From Boesenbergia rotunda (lineage: Eukaryota; Streptophyta; Magnoliopsida; Zingiberales; Zingiberaceae), in contig JAGFNQ010002306.1 of the NCBI GenBank assembly GCA_024364735.1, forward strand, positions 119,515 to 183,514: 64,000 bases of DNA. The letters run 5' to 3'. Positions 23,748 through 34,284 of the stretch are shown here, in pieces. The translations under genes and the position numbers were made by a program. Every line of letters begins with the position of its first letter. The stretch's first letter is position 1. Below the pieces are notes generated by a model. It was given only the letters and a program-made list of their open reading frames with translations. It was not told the DNA's origin and searched no databases.

Positions 23748-26700
23748 TGTCACGCCCCGAGACCATTGGAGTCGTTGATCCAATATAAAATCGGATAACA
23801 TCTCCCCTGTCCAGCGGACAATTTACACATACACACAAACCCACGCAGATATCAAATGGCCTCAGGCCATAAAACAGATATATATAAAGCATAAGATAAT
23901 GAAATACCGCAATACTGAAACATAGAACTCACCTGAACTGCCCCCATGGCAGGCGCGCAGCAAAACAACCAACACATAGTCCAACAGAGGACTCAAAAAT
24001 ACAACACCGTACGAATAGATCGCGAATACAAATCCACGACATATAGGAAAAATGAATACAATGCATAAGGAATGCTATAAAAAAGAAAACAACGCGGAAG
24101 CACCCAACAACGGAGTCGTAGGGACCAGGACCGGCAACTGGGTGCCTTCGGCGTGCTATCAACCTGAAACAAAAATATTACAATGGGTGGTGAGTCCAAG
24201 TAGACTCTACGGGTATATAGAAAGATATGCATGGCAGAAAAGTAGCTAAAGCAGCTATATAGAAACAACAGGATACAGTTTCCATAATAATATCAGAAGT
24301 ATGCAAAACTGAAATAATAAAAAATTGTACATACCAGAAATTAGTCTATCATGATCATAATAGGACTCGTACCATACGAGCAAGTGCAGAATCAACAAAC
24401 CATACCAAAAGTACATCATGTATGTGCATGTCAAACAAGTGCAGCAAGTAAATACAGCAAACACAATCAATGCACAGATGCATCATATGCACATGATGCA
24501 ATGTCATGGTCACCCCCTAACACCAGTCAAGCCACCGAGAGAGGCGATACTATGTCGGCCGAGTGGGTAGAGTTGTGACACTATCCGCACTCTGCCATCA
24601 CTGCTCCTGATTGACCGAGTGGACAGGATACTGGTAGAGTAAACACTCAGCCCTATGTATATATGGGGGAGATATCTCTCATATCTTCTCTGGTCTATGG
24701 GAAGAGAAGGGATCCCTGCCTGCTACCATGCTCCGAAACCACTACCCATGAGCAAACAAACGGAGCAGTACAGAGCAAATGCACACACCTAGCGGTTGCC
24801 ACTAACCCATGAGTGGTCGTGTGTGCATATCATGTGCCGGAAGATGATAGGCTCAACCATAAGGGAGTCGCTGATCGCCGGCATGCAACAGTGCAGGTAT
24901 GGTACATGACTAACACATGCAACCCCTACCAGGTCATCGACACATAACTCAACCTATCATGCACAGGTCGTATGTATGCATCATAACTCAATCAATCCTA
25001 TATCCAGACACACGTGCAAGTATGAATAGAATCAACAAATGCAACTTTACAATGGTATGCTAATCCCTATCCACATACTCATGCGCATACCAATGCTATA
25101 CAGAATCAGATAACAAATAAGCGAGACTGTATAGAAGAAAATTTAGATCATATCCAAGGTCAAGCATAAGTATCAAGCAGGATAACAAAACGGTAGCAGA
25201 TAAAGGTCAATATCAGCCTACTGCATAAATAACATCTAGCCATGCATAAAGATAAAGTGGATCTACAAATACACACAAGAAGTACCCGCCTCCAAATGGT
25301 GAAGTCCGTATCAAGTAGAAAGAACTACCCGCCAATAATAAGCAGTAATATATCCAAGTCAAGTTCCTGTATCAAGGATATATTTAATTAGCTATTTATA
25401 GAAAGATAATTAGCTAATTACTCCCCAAACCAAACTAGGATTAACCCAATCATTTCCCTTTTTCAGTTAATCTTATCCAATTAACTGCTCGGTTCTTAAT
25501 CAGCCTACGTAATTAAGATTTAGGTTTAGGTTTTACTTTAGGATTAATCCTAAACTCCAATCCATCCCGACTAGGTTTAATATAGTACCAAATTCTATAC
25601 TACTCGCCATTAGCTCTAATCTAATGTATCCACATGGTTAAAAGAACAACCTCTGATCTAATCATACACCTCAACCCACTGATCAAGAATTAAACAACAT
25701 AGATCAGATTTAGATTTATCACAGAGCTCACATTTACCAGCCCAAAACACAAATCCACCTCACAGCATAGTATCAAATGGCCATAACACAGGGTCGGACC
25801 AACATAACTCAGATTATAGAAATGCAGAAATCAACTCCCTGCCATTTGAACTCCGAACTATAGCACAGAACCCATACCAGAATCCTATTCTCAGCTTCTA
25901 AAACTATTTCATTACCATATAGAAACTGAGAAGTGTTTAGGAATTACCTTACACTGCACACAGCAGGGATCTCCCACAGCTCCACAGCAGGAAAACCAGC
26001 ACGTTACTAGATGCTGATTTCCGAAACCTTTCTCTACGAATTTATTCCCGGCAGAGCACAGGAGATCAGCGGATGGAATCAAAGATGCTATCCCACCATA
26101 AGATCCAAAACTAGAAGTAGATTCGATTACAATCTCCAAGATCGATCACCAAGAACCAATCTATCAAAATTCCAACCCAACAAATGTTTGGAGGAGTGCT
26201 GTGATTTGGGAGAGACAAATCAAATCTCAGCAAGAATGGAAATAATGCTTACAGTATCCCCAACCCGAAATCAACCTACCTCACTGAGATGCAAGATAAG
26301 TAAGCGTCGAAAATCGAAGGTGATGCCACCGGATGACAGAGGATGGAGATGATGATGGCTTCGGCGTCAAGTGCGCGCGGCCGAAATGGAAGAGGAATCG
26401 TCGGCCTTGAGCTTGTCGGCTTCGTGTGGAGGAGAAGGGTCGCCGGGGCAATCGAGTGGGTGAAGACGATGGAAGGGGGTCTACGAACTAGGGCACGCGG
26501 GTGAGGGAGAAGAGAAGAGAAGAGGGGGAGGCGATCGGGCGTGAATGGTTCGGCCGATTGTAAATTAGGTCAAGGTATATAAGAGATGAACATTTTGCAC
26601 GTTAGTCTAACAATTTCAGTCTAATCGCAAGACCACCCCTAGGGTTTAAGGTTATGTACTCATTAGCCCTTGTAACTATTAGTTCTAATACATTTTGGTC

Positions 26701-26794
26701 CCTAAGTTTGTGTCCAAGGACTCGGAAATCCCGGAACCTATCTGGTAATCCTCTGGAAATTTCCGGGACCTAGTCAAATGTGTCGGATTTAACA
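23748..26794 (-). repeat. 5' LTR of the truncated Tekay-like element
   Basis: 3047 bp; starts on the minus strand with TGTTAAATCC (26794) and ends GGGGCGTGACA (23748). It is homologous over its length to the LTRs at 34285-37417 and 40129-43198; for example 24480-24850 matches 36240-36660 in reverse. It is more diverged from them than they are from each other. Confidence 0.88.
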
Positions 26795-27400
26795 CTCAAA
26801 CAACCTCGAGATCACCTCGGGGTAGTGGGGCCCAAGGAACACTCAAGCAAAGGTCCATTTTCCTCGGATCGGCTGGTTATCATCGTCCATTATTACGGAG
26901 TAATTACGACCCATGACAAGCGGTCATCAAAGCCTTAATCGTAGCAACGGCCCAGATTGAGAAACCGTGGGGACCGTTACCAGGGTGATCCATTAACCAA
27001 TAATCAAGGGGGCGTGGCAAAGGTCGTGGGGACTCATGGATGGCCGCCGCAGGTATAAAAGGTACTCCAACCCCTCTGGTAAAGGGGGGTACACATTCTT
27101 CATTATGCACATACTGTCTTGCCTTCTTTTCATCTTCTCCATTGAGGCACTGACTTGAGCGTCAGAGTGGGCTCCACCGGACAACTTTCGGTGTATTCCC
27201 CTAACGCTCGTGTTAATCTCGCAGGGTGTGACTTCCTCTTCAATCGTCAGCGTCCGCGTGGGCAGAACTCTGGTGACTGGCCGTCGACGTCGATTCCTTC
27301 CGGAACATAAGGCATCTTGATTACTGTTCATTTAGGGCTCCCTCGATCACGTCTAGGGTGTCCATATCATTATTCATCCATGAATGGTCAATTATCAACA
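26795..27400 (+). mobile_element. Fragment of a Tat-like gypsy LTR
   Basis: TATAAAAGG (27054-27062) is followed by a leader containing GCACTGACTTGAGCGTC, resembling GGACTGACTTGATCGTC in the Tat-like LTR at 45460. This is the R/U5 style of Tat-lineage LTRs. Its left part was cut by the Tekay-like element and its right end fades into minus-strand copia-type debris. Confidence 0.55.
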
Positions 27401-27439
27401 TTAACTATTTTTCATTCAGCTCGCTTGAGTAATACTTCG

Positions 27440-27748
27440 ATCGTCTGGAATTAAGTTTACCCAAACCCAATTCTAATCTTCTCCTTGAGCAGTCTTCCTC
27501 CTAGGTTTCTTATCCCTAGGATGCACCATGCACATCCTTCTCCCTTCACCGGTATATTTTTCCACGCCTCCTTATCCCTCGAATGCACTGAGTTCATCAA
27601 CTCCCTTTCCATGTCATCCATTGGGCTCGATGCATCTTCCGCTCAACTTCTTGTGTTCTTAAGTTCTTGCACATGTAGGCACAAGGCATCAAATACACAA
27701 GGTCTAACTTAACTCGATTAACCACATCCAACTCACCCTGGGTACTCA
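27440..27748 (-). mobile_element. Truncated 3' LTR of gag-only element B
   Basis: On the minus strand the right end reads TCTGAGTACCC, matching the TGTGAGTACCCC start of the LTRs of element A. Inside it, the CCTCGAATGCACTGAG phrase matches 30392-30410. The far end (expected TGATCGTAGG) is missing, so it is partial. Confidence 0.6.
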
Positions 27749-29004
27749 GAATCTCTGACTATTAATGTGCATCAACCCGAGTTAAGATTAAAGTTAACTA
27801 TCAATTAAATTAATTAAAAAATCATGACATCAAATATTTGTAATTAAGTGCAAGAAATAAATATGTAAAGTAAAATTGTAATCTCCGCCTTAACTTAACC
27901 CACATAATTTCTCCTTATTTGCTCACATAAAAATATAGGACAAGTATAAAAAAAATAATTGTTTCTTGGACTTTGTACACAACTGATCTAAAACACTATA
28001 ATTTTTCCAAAATTATATTGTAAATAATAATAATAATAATTTTTAAAAATTAAACATCATATTAATTTCCAAAGATAATTTGATAATAAAATTTAATTTT
28101 GAAAAAAAATCCTAAAATATTTTTTCCAAGAGTAACATTATCAATCTGCACAAAAGAAAACTTCCCAAGAGAAAACAATTTTTCTTTTATCAAAAATAAA
28201 TATTTTTTACATAAATAGTTATTTTCGAAAATAAATTATAAAACATATGTCTAGAGTAAAAAAACTTGCAATTTTTGCTCATTACGTAAAATATAATAGA
28301 TGTCTACCAAAAAAACTTAGTTTTGTCAAAGATATATCACTCAAAAAATTTGAATTTAAAAATTCCTTTTTTCTCAAAAATTTGAAAATTATTTAGCAGT
28401 CAAATTATTTTTAAAATTTTTGTCAAAGTGTAAATATAATCATTTTGACCAAAAATAAATTCATTAGAAAATAATCTTTCTTTTCATAAAAAAAATATTT
28501 TTTCCTTATAGAGAGATAGGTGTTCTCAAATTTAAATCCTTAAAAATTGATTTTGATTCCAAAAAATCTTATTGTTTTTTTTTACATTAAAAATGTAATG
28601 GTCAGTTTATGAGAAAATCAGTTTTTTCGAAATTAATCCCCAAAAGATTTTGAATTTTAAATTATCATTTTTATTAAAAAATCATAGAAAATTATTTAAT
28701 AGTCGAAAATTTTCAAAAATATTTCTACAAATAGATAACCTATTTGACTATCACAAAAAAAAATAACAAAAACCATCAAGGAAAATGTTTGCAAAAATAA
28801 TTTTTCCAAAAGAAAACTTAAACATGTAATTTATTCTTTTTAAAAATTAATAATTAAATTCTATCATCCTTATTAAAATAATTTAATTGTCTAAATATGT
28901 TTTTGGGACCCGATATAAATTTCTACCTACTGGATTTATCAAGAATTTTCTTGGAATATAGTTTTTATGTACTTTTATAATTTGACCCTATGATTTATAA
29001 TATA
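27749..29004 (-). mobile_element. AT-rich 3' internal region of element B
   Basis: No coding sequence is seen. The A/T-rich homopolymer tracts resemble the same part of element A (30570-31717), including a shared phrase near GGGACCC.ATATAAATTT (28906 and 31412). A decayed polypurine tract adjoins the LTR. Confidence 0.55.
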
Positions 29005-29714
29005 CTAATTAAGTCCACCATTATATCTAACATATGAAATATTTAAAATATTTGAAGTTGAGAATGTTGAAGTTTTTTTTATCATTGCTAGTTGATCTTT
29101 TAATTTTGTATTTTCATCCTTAAGTTTGTCAAAATTTTCTACTAGGCATGCATAGTTATTTTTTGAATTTATATACTTTGTCCTAATTTTACAAAGTGAT
29201 ATGCTTAGCATTTTAATAGCATCATATAATTTATCTGAAGATAAGAGACTTAGCTCATTTACTGTGTCAGACTTGTCGATAGATGCTCCCCCTTCATCGA
29301 TGCTCTCTTCCATAGTGGGTTCATCGTCTTCTTCTTGGTGACTTGTCATTAGTACTAATCCAGCATACTCCTCGAGCTTGGACTCTTGATGATAACTCAT
29401 CCCACGTTGTTTTGAAGTTCTTTTGCTTGAACCATCTTGACTCTTTGCCTTTTTCATTTTCTTTGCTCTTCAGTTTCAAATAATTATCATTTATTTATCC
29501 TTCTTTATCGCTATTTTAATATCTTACTTTTCTTTTCCTTTGAAGAAGCTTCATTGCCTATTTCTTGTCAAAGTTGTTAGATTTAAAAAACTTTGAAAAT
29601 TTTCTTACCATGTAAGTTTTTTTCATCTTCATTAAGGAATGTGTCTAAATCTAGTTCATCTTTCTTGGCTTTCAGTGCTAGGTTCTAATTTGGCTTCTTT
29701 TTCTTTTCTTAGTT
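29005..29714 (-). pseudogene. Element B gag, C-terminal part
   Basis: On the minus strand, gag of the copia UBN2 type continues from 33733-34051, interrupted by element A. Readable blocks are LALKAKKDELDLDTFLNEDE, then an acidic Glu/Asp stretch (EEDDEPTMEESIDEGG) and a coiled-coil-like tail (ELSLLSSDKLYDAIKMLS, LVENFDKLKDENTKLKDQ). Stops lie between 29458 and 29590. No intact zinc knuckle is seen. Similar wording occurs in element A and in the gag at 57964-59247. Confidence 0.7.
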
Positions 29715-29719
29715 CTGCA

Positions 29720-30569
29720 CTAAAGATGATCGTAGGTCGGCAAGACGGGGGTGAGTTGCCCATAAAAAATAAACACAAGATGTTTACTAGATTACAACCA
29801 GGATGGTTACTAATCCAAGGCAAGTATAGTGCAGATCTCCTGAATAGCTCCTTCGGGCGGAGAAGTCTCTTACAAAACAAAAATCTCAGAAAAATAGAAA
29901 AAGATTTCAATGAATTCGTTTGCAGTGATTGTTGCTGTGGAACTGAGCTCTAGGGGCTATTTATAGCCCCGAAAAATTTTCTTTGAATATTGGCATGGCA
30001 CAATAGGGGCGTCCGAGTGTTTGAGGGTGCCTGACACGTGGCCTGGAAGTTTATAACTTCGCAACATCCGCAAACGGCTAGCTACGGATGAATTTTCATA
30101 GGGCTCCTGTATGAACTAGGGTGCCCGGGTACTCGGGCGCCCGAGAGCTTAGGGGCTCCCGAGTATACGAGCACCCTAAAGCAAACAGGCACCCGAGTCC
30201 AATTTGGTCAACACCTTGCTAACCAATCTTCCGATGGGTCTTCTTGGGTGATTTTGGGTCTTTCAGAGTTGAACTCACCCGAACCCTCCTCCGGCCTTCT
30301 CCTCGAGCATGCTTCCCTCCGCCTTCTCGTCCCTTGGACGTCGCGCGCCTCCTTCTCACTCCACCGGCGTACTCTTCAGCTGACTTTCGTGTCCCTCGGA
30401 TGCACTGAGCTCGTCGACTCCCTTCCTGTGTCATCCTTCTCGACCGTTGGGTCTTTTGCTCAACTTCCTGCACTCCTAAGCACCTGTACACATAGACACA
30501 GGGATTAAAAACCAACAGGACCTAACCTGACTCGGTTGTCCACATCAAAACCAACCTGGGGTACTCACA
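29720..30569 (-). repeat. 3' LTR of element A
   Basis: 850 bp. The minus-strand start TGTGAGTACC at 30569 abuts a polypurine tract (AAAAAGGGAGAGAT on the minus strand). The terminal CA has mutated: the plus strand reads TAAAGATGATC where the other LTR reads TGAAGGTGATC. The TSD at 29715 fixes the boundary. A minus-strand TATAAATAG box lies at 29957-29965. Confidence 0.85.
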
Positions 30570-31717
30570 ATCTCTCCCTTTTTGATGTGCATCAACCCAA
30601 GTTATGTTAGGGTAAACAAGCATAAAAAATAGGAATAAATAAATGGCATTGTAAGCATCCAAAAACAATTTCGAAATTAAGTCTACCCCTTAACTTAATG
30701 TTATTTCTCCCACTTTGATCGCATCAAAAACTTAAAACATGTTAAGGGAAAAACTAACACTTACAATAATTTTTAAAAATTAACCCAATGTCTAAAATTT
30801 TCGAAACTTTTTGAGTATATTTCTAACTTAATAATTTGTTTCTAGAAAATCTAATTTTTCAAATTTTACTAAAAAATTAATTTTAAAATGTAAAGTCTAA
30901 TTTTGAAAACATAATTTTAAAAAATTATTTTTATTCAAAAATTTATCAAAGTTTTATATAAGTTATAATTTTCATAGGTTTATCTCCAGAAAAAATGTCA
31001 AAGTAAAAATAATTTTCTAATCTTTTTGAAAATTAATTTTGAATTCAATGTTGATAATTTGGAAAAAATAATTTTAAATTTTGATTGCAACATCAAATAC
31101 ATTTGAAAATTTTTCTCAAGTCTCAGAGGAAAATCATCAGATTCAATAAAATTTATTTTTTAAGTAAATTTAAAATTTAAAATCATATTTTTGAAAAAAA
31201 AAATCATAATAAATGTTTTTATCTATTAAAAATTTTGAAAAAAAAACTATAGATATAACATAGCAAATTCTATCATTAAAAAATATTAAACTAATTTTTC
31301 TACTAGTAATATCTTAAAAAATATCAACAAGATCAAGCATTAATTATAAAAATAACAAATTAAGCTCTACATGACAAATTAAAAAAAATCTAACAGTTCA
31401 ATACAGATTTTGGGACCCAATATAAATTTTTGCCAATGGGATTTATCTAAAACTTAGATGACATATATGATTTGGGAATCTTTTATAATTTGGCCCCTGT
31501 GAAATTTGAAATACCAGTTAAGTTTTCCATAATATCTAATTTTTAAATTTTGAAAATAACTTGAACATGAATGGTTATTTTTCAAATTTCAATTTGAATT
31601 TTCAAATTTTTATTTTTCAAATCTTAATTTATCATACATTTCTAATAGGCATGAAGAAGATAATTTCCTTTCTAATTTTACATTCTTATTTTTCAATTTA
31701 CACATGGATTTTATCTT
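30570..31717 (-). mobile_element. Noncoding 3' internal region of element A
   Basis: AT-rich, with long A and T runs and no recognisable domain, between gag and the polypurine tract. This is where an autonomous relative would carry pol. Confidence 0.65.
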
Positions 31718-32812
31718 CTAATTAATACCAAAATATAATTGATCAGGAGGTAGAAGACATACCTTACTTGTCATATTCTTTCTGAAACCGAATGCTCCCC
31801 CTTCATTGTTGCTATTTTCTGACGTGACTTTCCCTTCATCGATGCTTTCTTCTTCCTTGTATGAAGTCATCAGTGCAAGTCCGGCATGTTCTTTGAGATC
31901 TGAATCTTCCGATGAGAGCTTGTCCCATGTGGCCTTTAGGTTGTGGACTTTTGGCTTTGTTGCCCCTTTACCTTTATTCTCCAATTTGGGATATTTTTCC
32001 TTCTCGTGTCCCACTTCGTTGCAGTTGTAGCATCGGATCTTCCTTTGCTTCTTTCCTTGCACTTTATTAAATTTTTTAGCTTTAAAATATTTAGACAACT
32101 TCCTTACCATGTACGCCGTGTTTTCTTCATCTTCTAAAGATTCTTCTTCATGTTGGATTTTTCTTGTACTTAGGACGATGTTGTCTGTTTTACTCTTTTC
32201 TGTGCATCGAGATTCGTGAAGTTCTAAAGTTGAAAAGAGTTGCTCTAAAGTACTTACCTTAAGATCCTTGCAGATGTAGTAGGCGTCAATTGTCGAAGTC
32301 CAGTTCGGGGTCCTCGGGAAGGCGTTTAATGCGTAACTTTGAGCGTCCTGATTTCTTACCAACTCTCCAAGGTTGTTGAGTTCTGTTATTAGCTCCTTAA
32401 GTTTCACGTGTAGTTGAGCTACTAACTCTCCTTCCAATCGGAGGTTGTTAAGATGATTCTGAAGTACGTCTCTTTTTGCTAGTTTGGCTTTGGAGGTACT
32501 TTCATTAAGATCAAGGAACTTTTCCCAAAGCTCCTTTATAGATCGGTAGTTCCCAATTCAGTTGACATCTTGTGATGGTAGAATAATTAGCAGATGAAAT
32601 TTTGCTTTCCCGTTTGCTACGAAGTCTACCTGCTCATTCTTTGTCCACAAGCTTTCATCTTTGGGTTTGTCATCGGCTTCTTTGGAAGTTGTAAAGTCAT
32701 TTTTCATAATTAATAATAAATCGAAATCTATTTTAAAGAATACCTGCATCTTGCGCTTCCAACTAATGAACTCCCCCTCGAACTTTAGTGGGTAGATTAT
32801 TGGTTCGACCAT
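31718..32812 (-). pseudogene. gag: Element A gag (UBN2 type)
   Basis: On the minus strand one frame runs from MVEPIIYPLKFEGEFISWKR to 31718, broken by a single UGA near 32555. The gag core includes ELNNLGE, SYALNAFP, STLEQLFSTLELHES and the knuckle CYNCNEVGHEKEKY, where the final Cys of CCHC is Tyr. An acidic tail follows. In the family Gag forms the particle and the knuckle binds RNA. With the stop and the lost Cys this copy is probably inactive. Length of about 365 codons is in range for a gag-only element. Confidence 0.82.
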
Positions 32813-32854
32813 TTTATAGATTGTTTCAGATGATGATTAGTCCTTCTGGAGCAT

Positions 32855-32872
32855 CCTGGGTCTGATATCAAT
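32855..32872 (-). other. Degenerate primer-binding site of element A
   Basis: On the minus strand TGATATCAGACCC follows the LTR end after two bases. It differs from TGGTATCAGAGCC at two positions. Confidence 0.6.
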
Positions 32873-33727
32873 TGAAGGTGATCGTAGGTTTCCAAGTGGG
32901 GGGTGAATTACCCCTGAAAAATAAAGATGAGATATTTACTTAGTTGCAACCAGGATGGTTGCTATTCCAAGGCAAGTATAGCGCAGATCACCTAAATAAC
33001 TCCTTCAGGCGGAGAAGCCTCTTAAAAAAATAAAAAGCTCAGAAAAATAGAGAAAGATTACAATGAATTTGTTTGCAGTGATTATTGCTGTGGAACTGAG
33101 CTCTGAGGGTCTATTTATAGCCCCAAAAAATTTTATTCGAATGCTAACATGGCATAATAAGGGCGCCCAAATGCTTGAGGGTGCCTGGCACATGGAATGG
33201 AAGTTTATCACTTCGGAATGTCCACAAACGGCTAGCTGCGGATGAATTTTCATATATAGGGTGCCTGTATAAACTAGGGCGCCCGGGTACTCGGGCGCCA
33301 GAGAGCTTAGGGGCGCCCGAGTATTCGAGCGCCCTAAAGCATGCGGGCACCCGAGTCTAGTTTGGTCAGCACCTTTCTGACCAATCTTCCGACGAGTCTT
33401 CTTGGGTAATTTCGGACCATCTAGAGTTGGGCTCACTCGAAACCTCCTCCGGCCTACTGCTCGAGCGTACTTCCCTCCGGCTTCTCGTCTCTTGAACATC
33501 GCATGCGTCCTTCTTGCTCCACCGTCGTACTCTTTCACGGACTTCCACGTCCCTAGGATACACCGAGCCTGTCGGCTCCCTTCCCGTGTCATCCTTCTCG
33601 ACCACTGCATCTTCCGCTCGACTTCCTGCGCTCCTAAGCTCCTGCACACTTAGACACAAGGATTAAAAACCAATAGGACCTAACTTGACTTGATTGACCA
33701 TATCCAAACCAACCTGAGGTACTTACA
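32873..33727 (-). repeat. 5' LTR of element A
   Basis: 855 bp; minus-strand start TGTAAGTACC (33727), end TGAAGGTGATC on the plus strand (32873). The TATAAATAG box (minus, 33111-33119) is shared with the 3' LTR. GGGCGCC-type palindromes occur at 33160-33350. Confidence 0.85.
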
Positions 33728-33732
33728 TGCAC

Positions 33733-34051
33733 ATATAGACTCGTGTAATTTGAAAATAGAAAATATTAAACTTTCTAAACTACTTACCTCAAAATTTTTG
33801 AAAATGTAGTAGGAGTCTACTATAGAGGTCTATTCCGGAGTTCACGAAAATACATTCAACGCAAACTTTAGTGAATCCCGATCATTACCATTTCTCCGAG
33901 GTTGTTGAGTCCAATGACCAGCTCCTTGAGTTTTGCATGCAATTGAGCCATATTTTCTAGCTTTTCCATCCAGAAGATGCTTAGCTGGTTTCGGAGTAGG
34001 TCCTGTTTTACTAGTTTGGCCTCTGAGGTTCCTTCATGCAACTCTAGGAAT
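33733..34051 (-). pseudogene. Element B gag, N-terminal part
   Basis: On the minus strand it reads FLELHEGTSEAKLVKQDLL, MAQLHAKLKEL, NNLGE and, next to the insertion, SLESLIFSIFKLHES in shifted frames, paralleling element A gag. It continues at 29714 after element A is removed. Further upstream gag is cut off by the SIRE-like LTR fragment starting at 34052. Confidence 0.72.
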
Positions 34052-34284
34052 TGTTGATGCAGTCTGTCCTGATTGTTATTTTGGTGTTGAGACCGATTTA
34101 AGTTTAGTTGAGAAAGATAAGTTCGGATTAAGTCCTGGTCGATGACTGGGCACGAATTCCGATGAGTGAAGCCGGGTACTAGTGAGTGAAGCTAGGTGAA
34201 GGAAACCCTGGTGAGTAAAGCCGGGTCCTAGCAAGGGAAGCTAGGTGAAGGAAATCCTAGTGAGTGAATCTAGGTTGGACTAAG
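34052..34284 (+). mobile_element. Fragment of SIRE-like LTR with hairpin array
   Basis: Begins TGTTGATGCAGTCTG like the LTRs at 45496, 49407, 56184 and 60762, and carries five decayed GTGAGTGAAG hairpin units. It is cut at 34284 by the Tekay-like element; its remaining part is not found after 43198. Confidence 0.8.

Larger units (their letters stand above)
20031..26794 (-). mobile_element. Truncated Tekay-like gypsy element (pol-bearing)
   Basis: Read on the minus strand: LTR (26794 to 23748), primer site, decayed gag, protease remnant, RT, then the start of RNase H, where it ends abruptly near 20030. Integrase, chromodomain and 3' LTR are absent. A solo copia LTR (20916-21834) splits the protease-RT linker. 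LTR termini (TGTTAAATCC, GGGGCGTGACA) and the leader are the same family as the gag-only element at 34285-43198. At 26794 the flank CTCAA belongs to a Tat-like LTR fragment. Confidence 0.85.
29720..33727 (-). mobile_element. Gag-only copia-type element A, TSD TGCAC
   Basis: Complete on the minus strand: 5' LTR (33727 to 32873), degenerate primer site, gag, AT-rich region, polypurine tract, 3' LTR (30569 to 29720). Perfect duplications TGCAC flank it at 29715-29719 and 33728-33732. The 4008-bp length and absence of protease, integrase and RT make it non-autonomous. The LTRs differ by eye at about one base in six or seven in their first 100 bases, so the insertion is old. It sits inside the gag of related element B. 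Confidence 0.88.
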
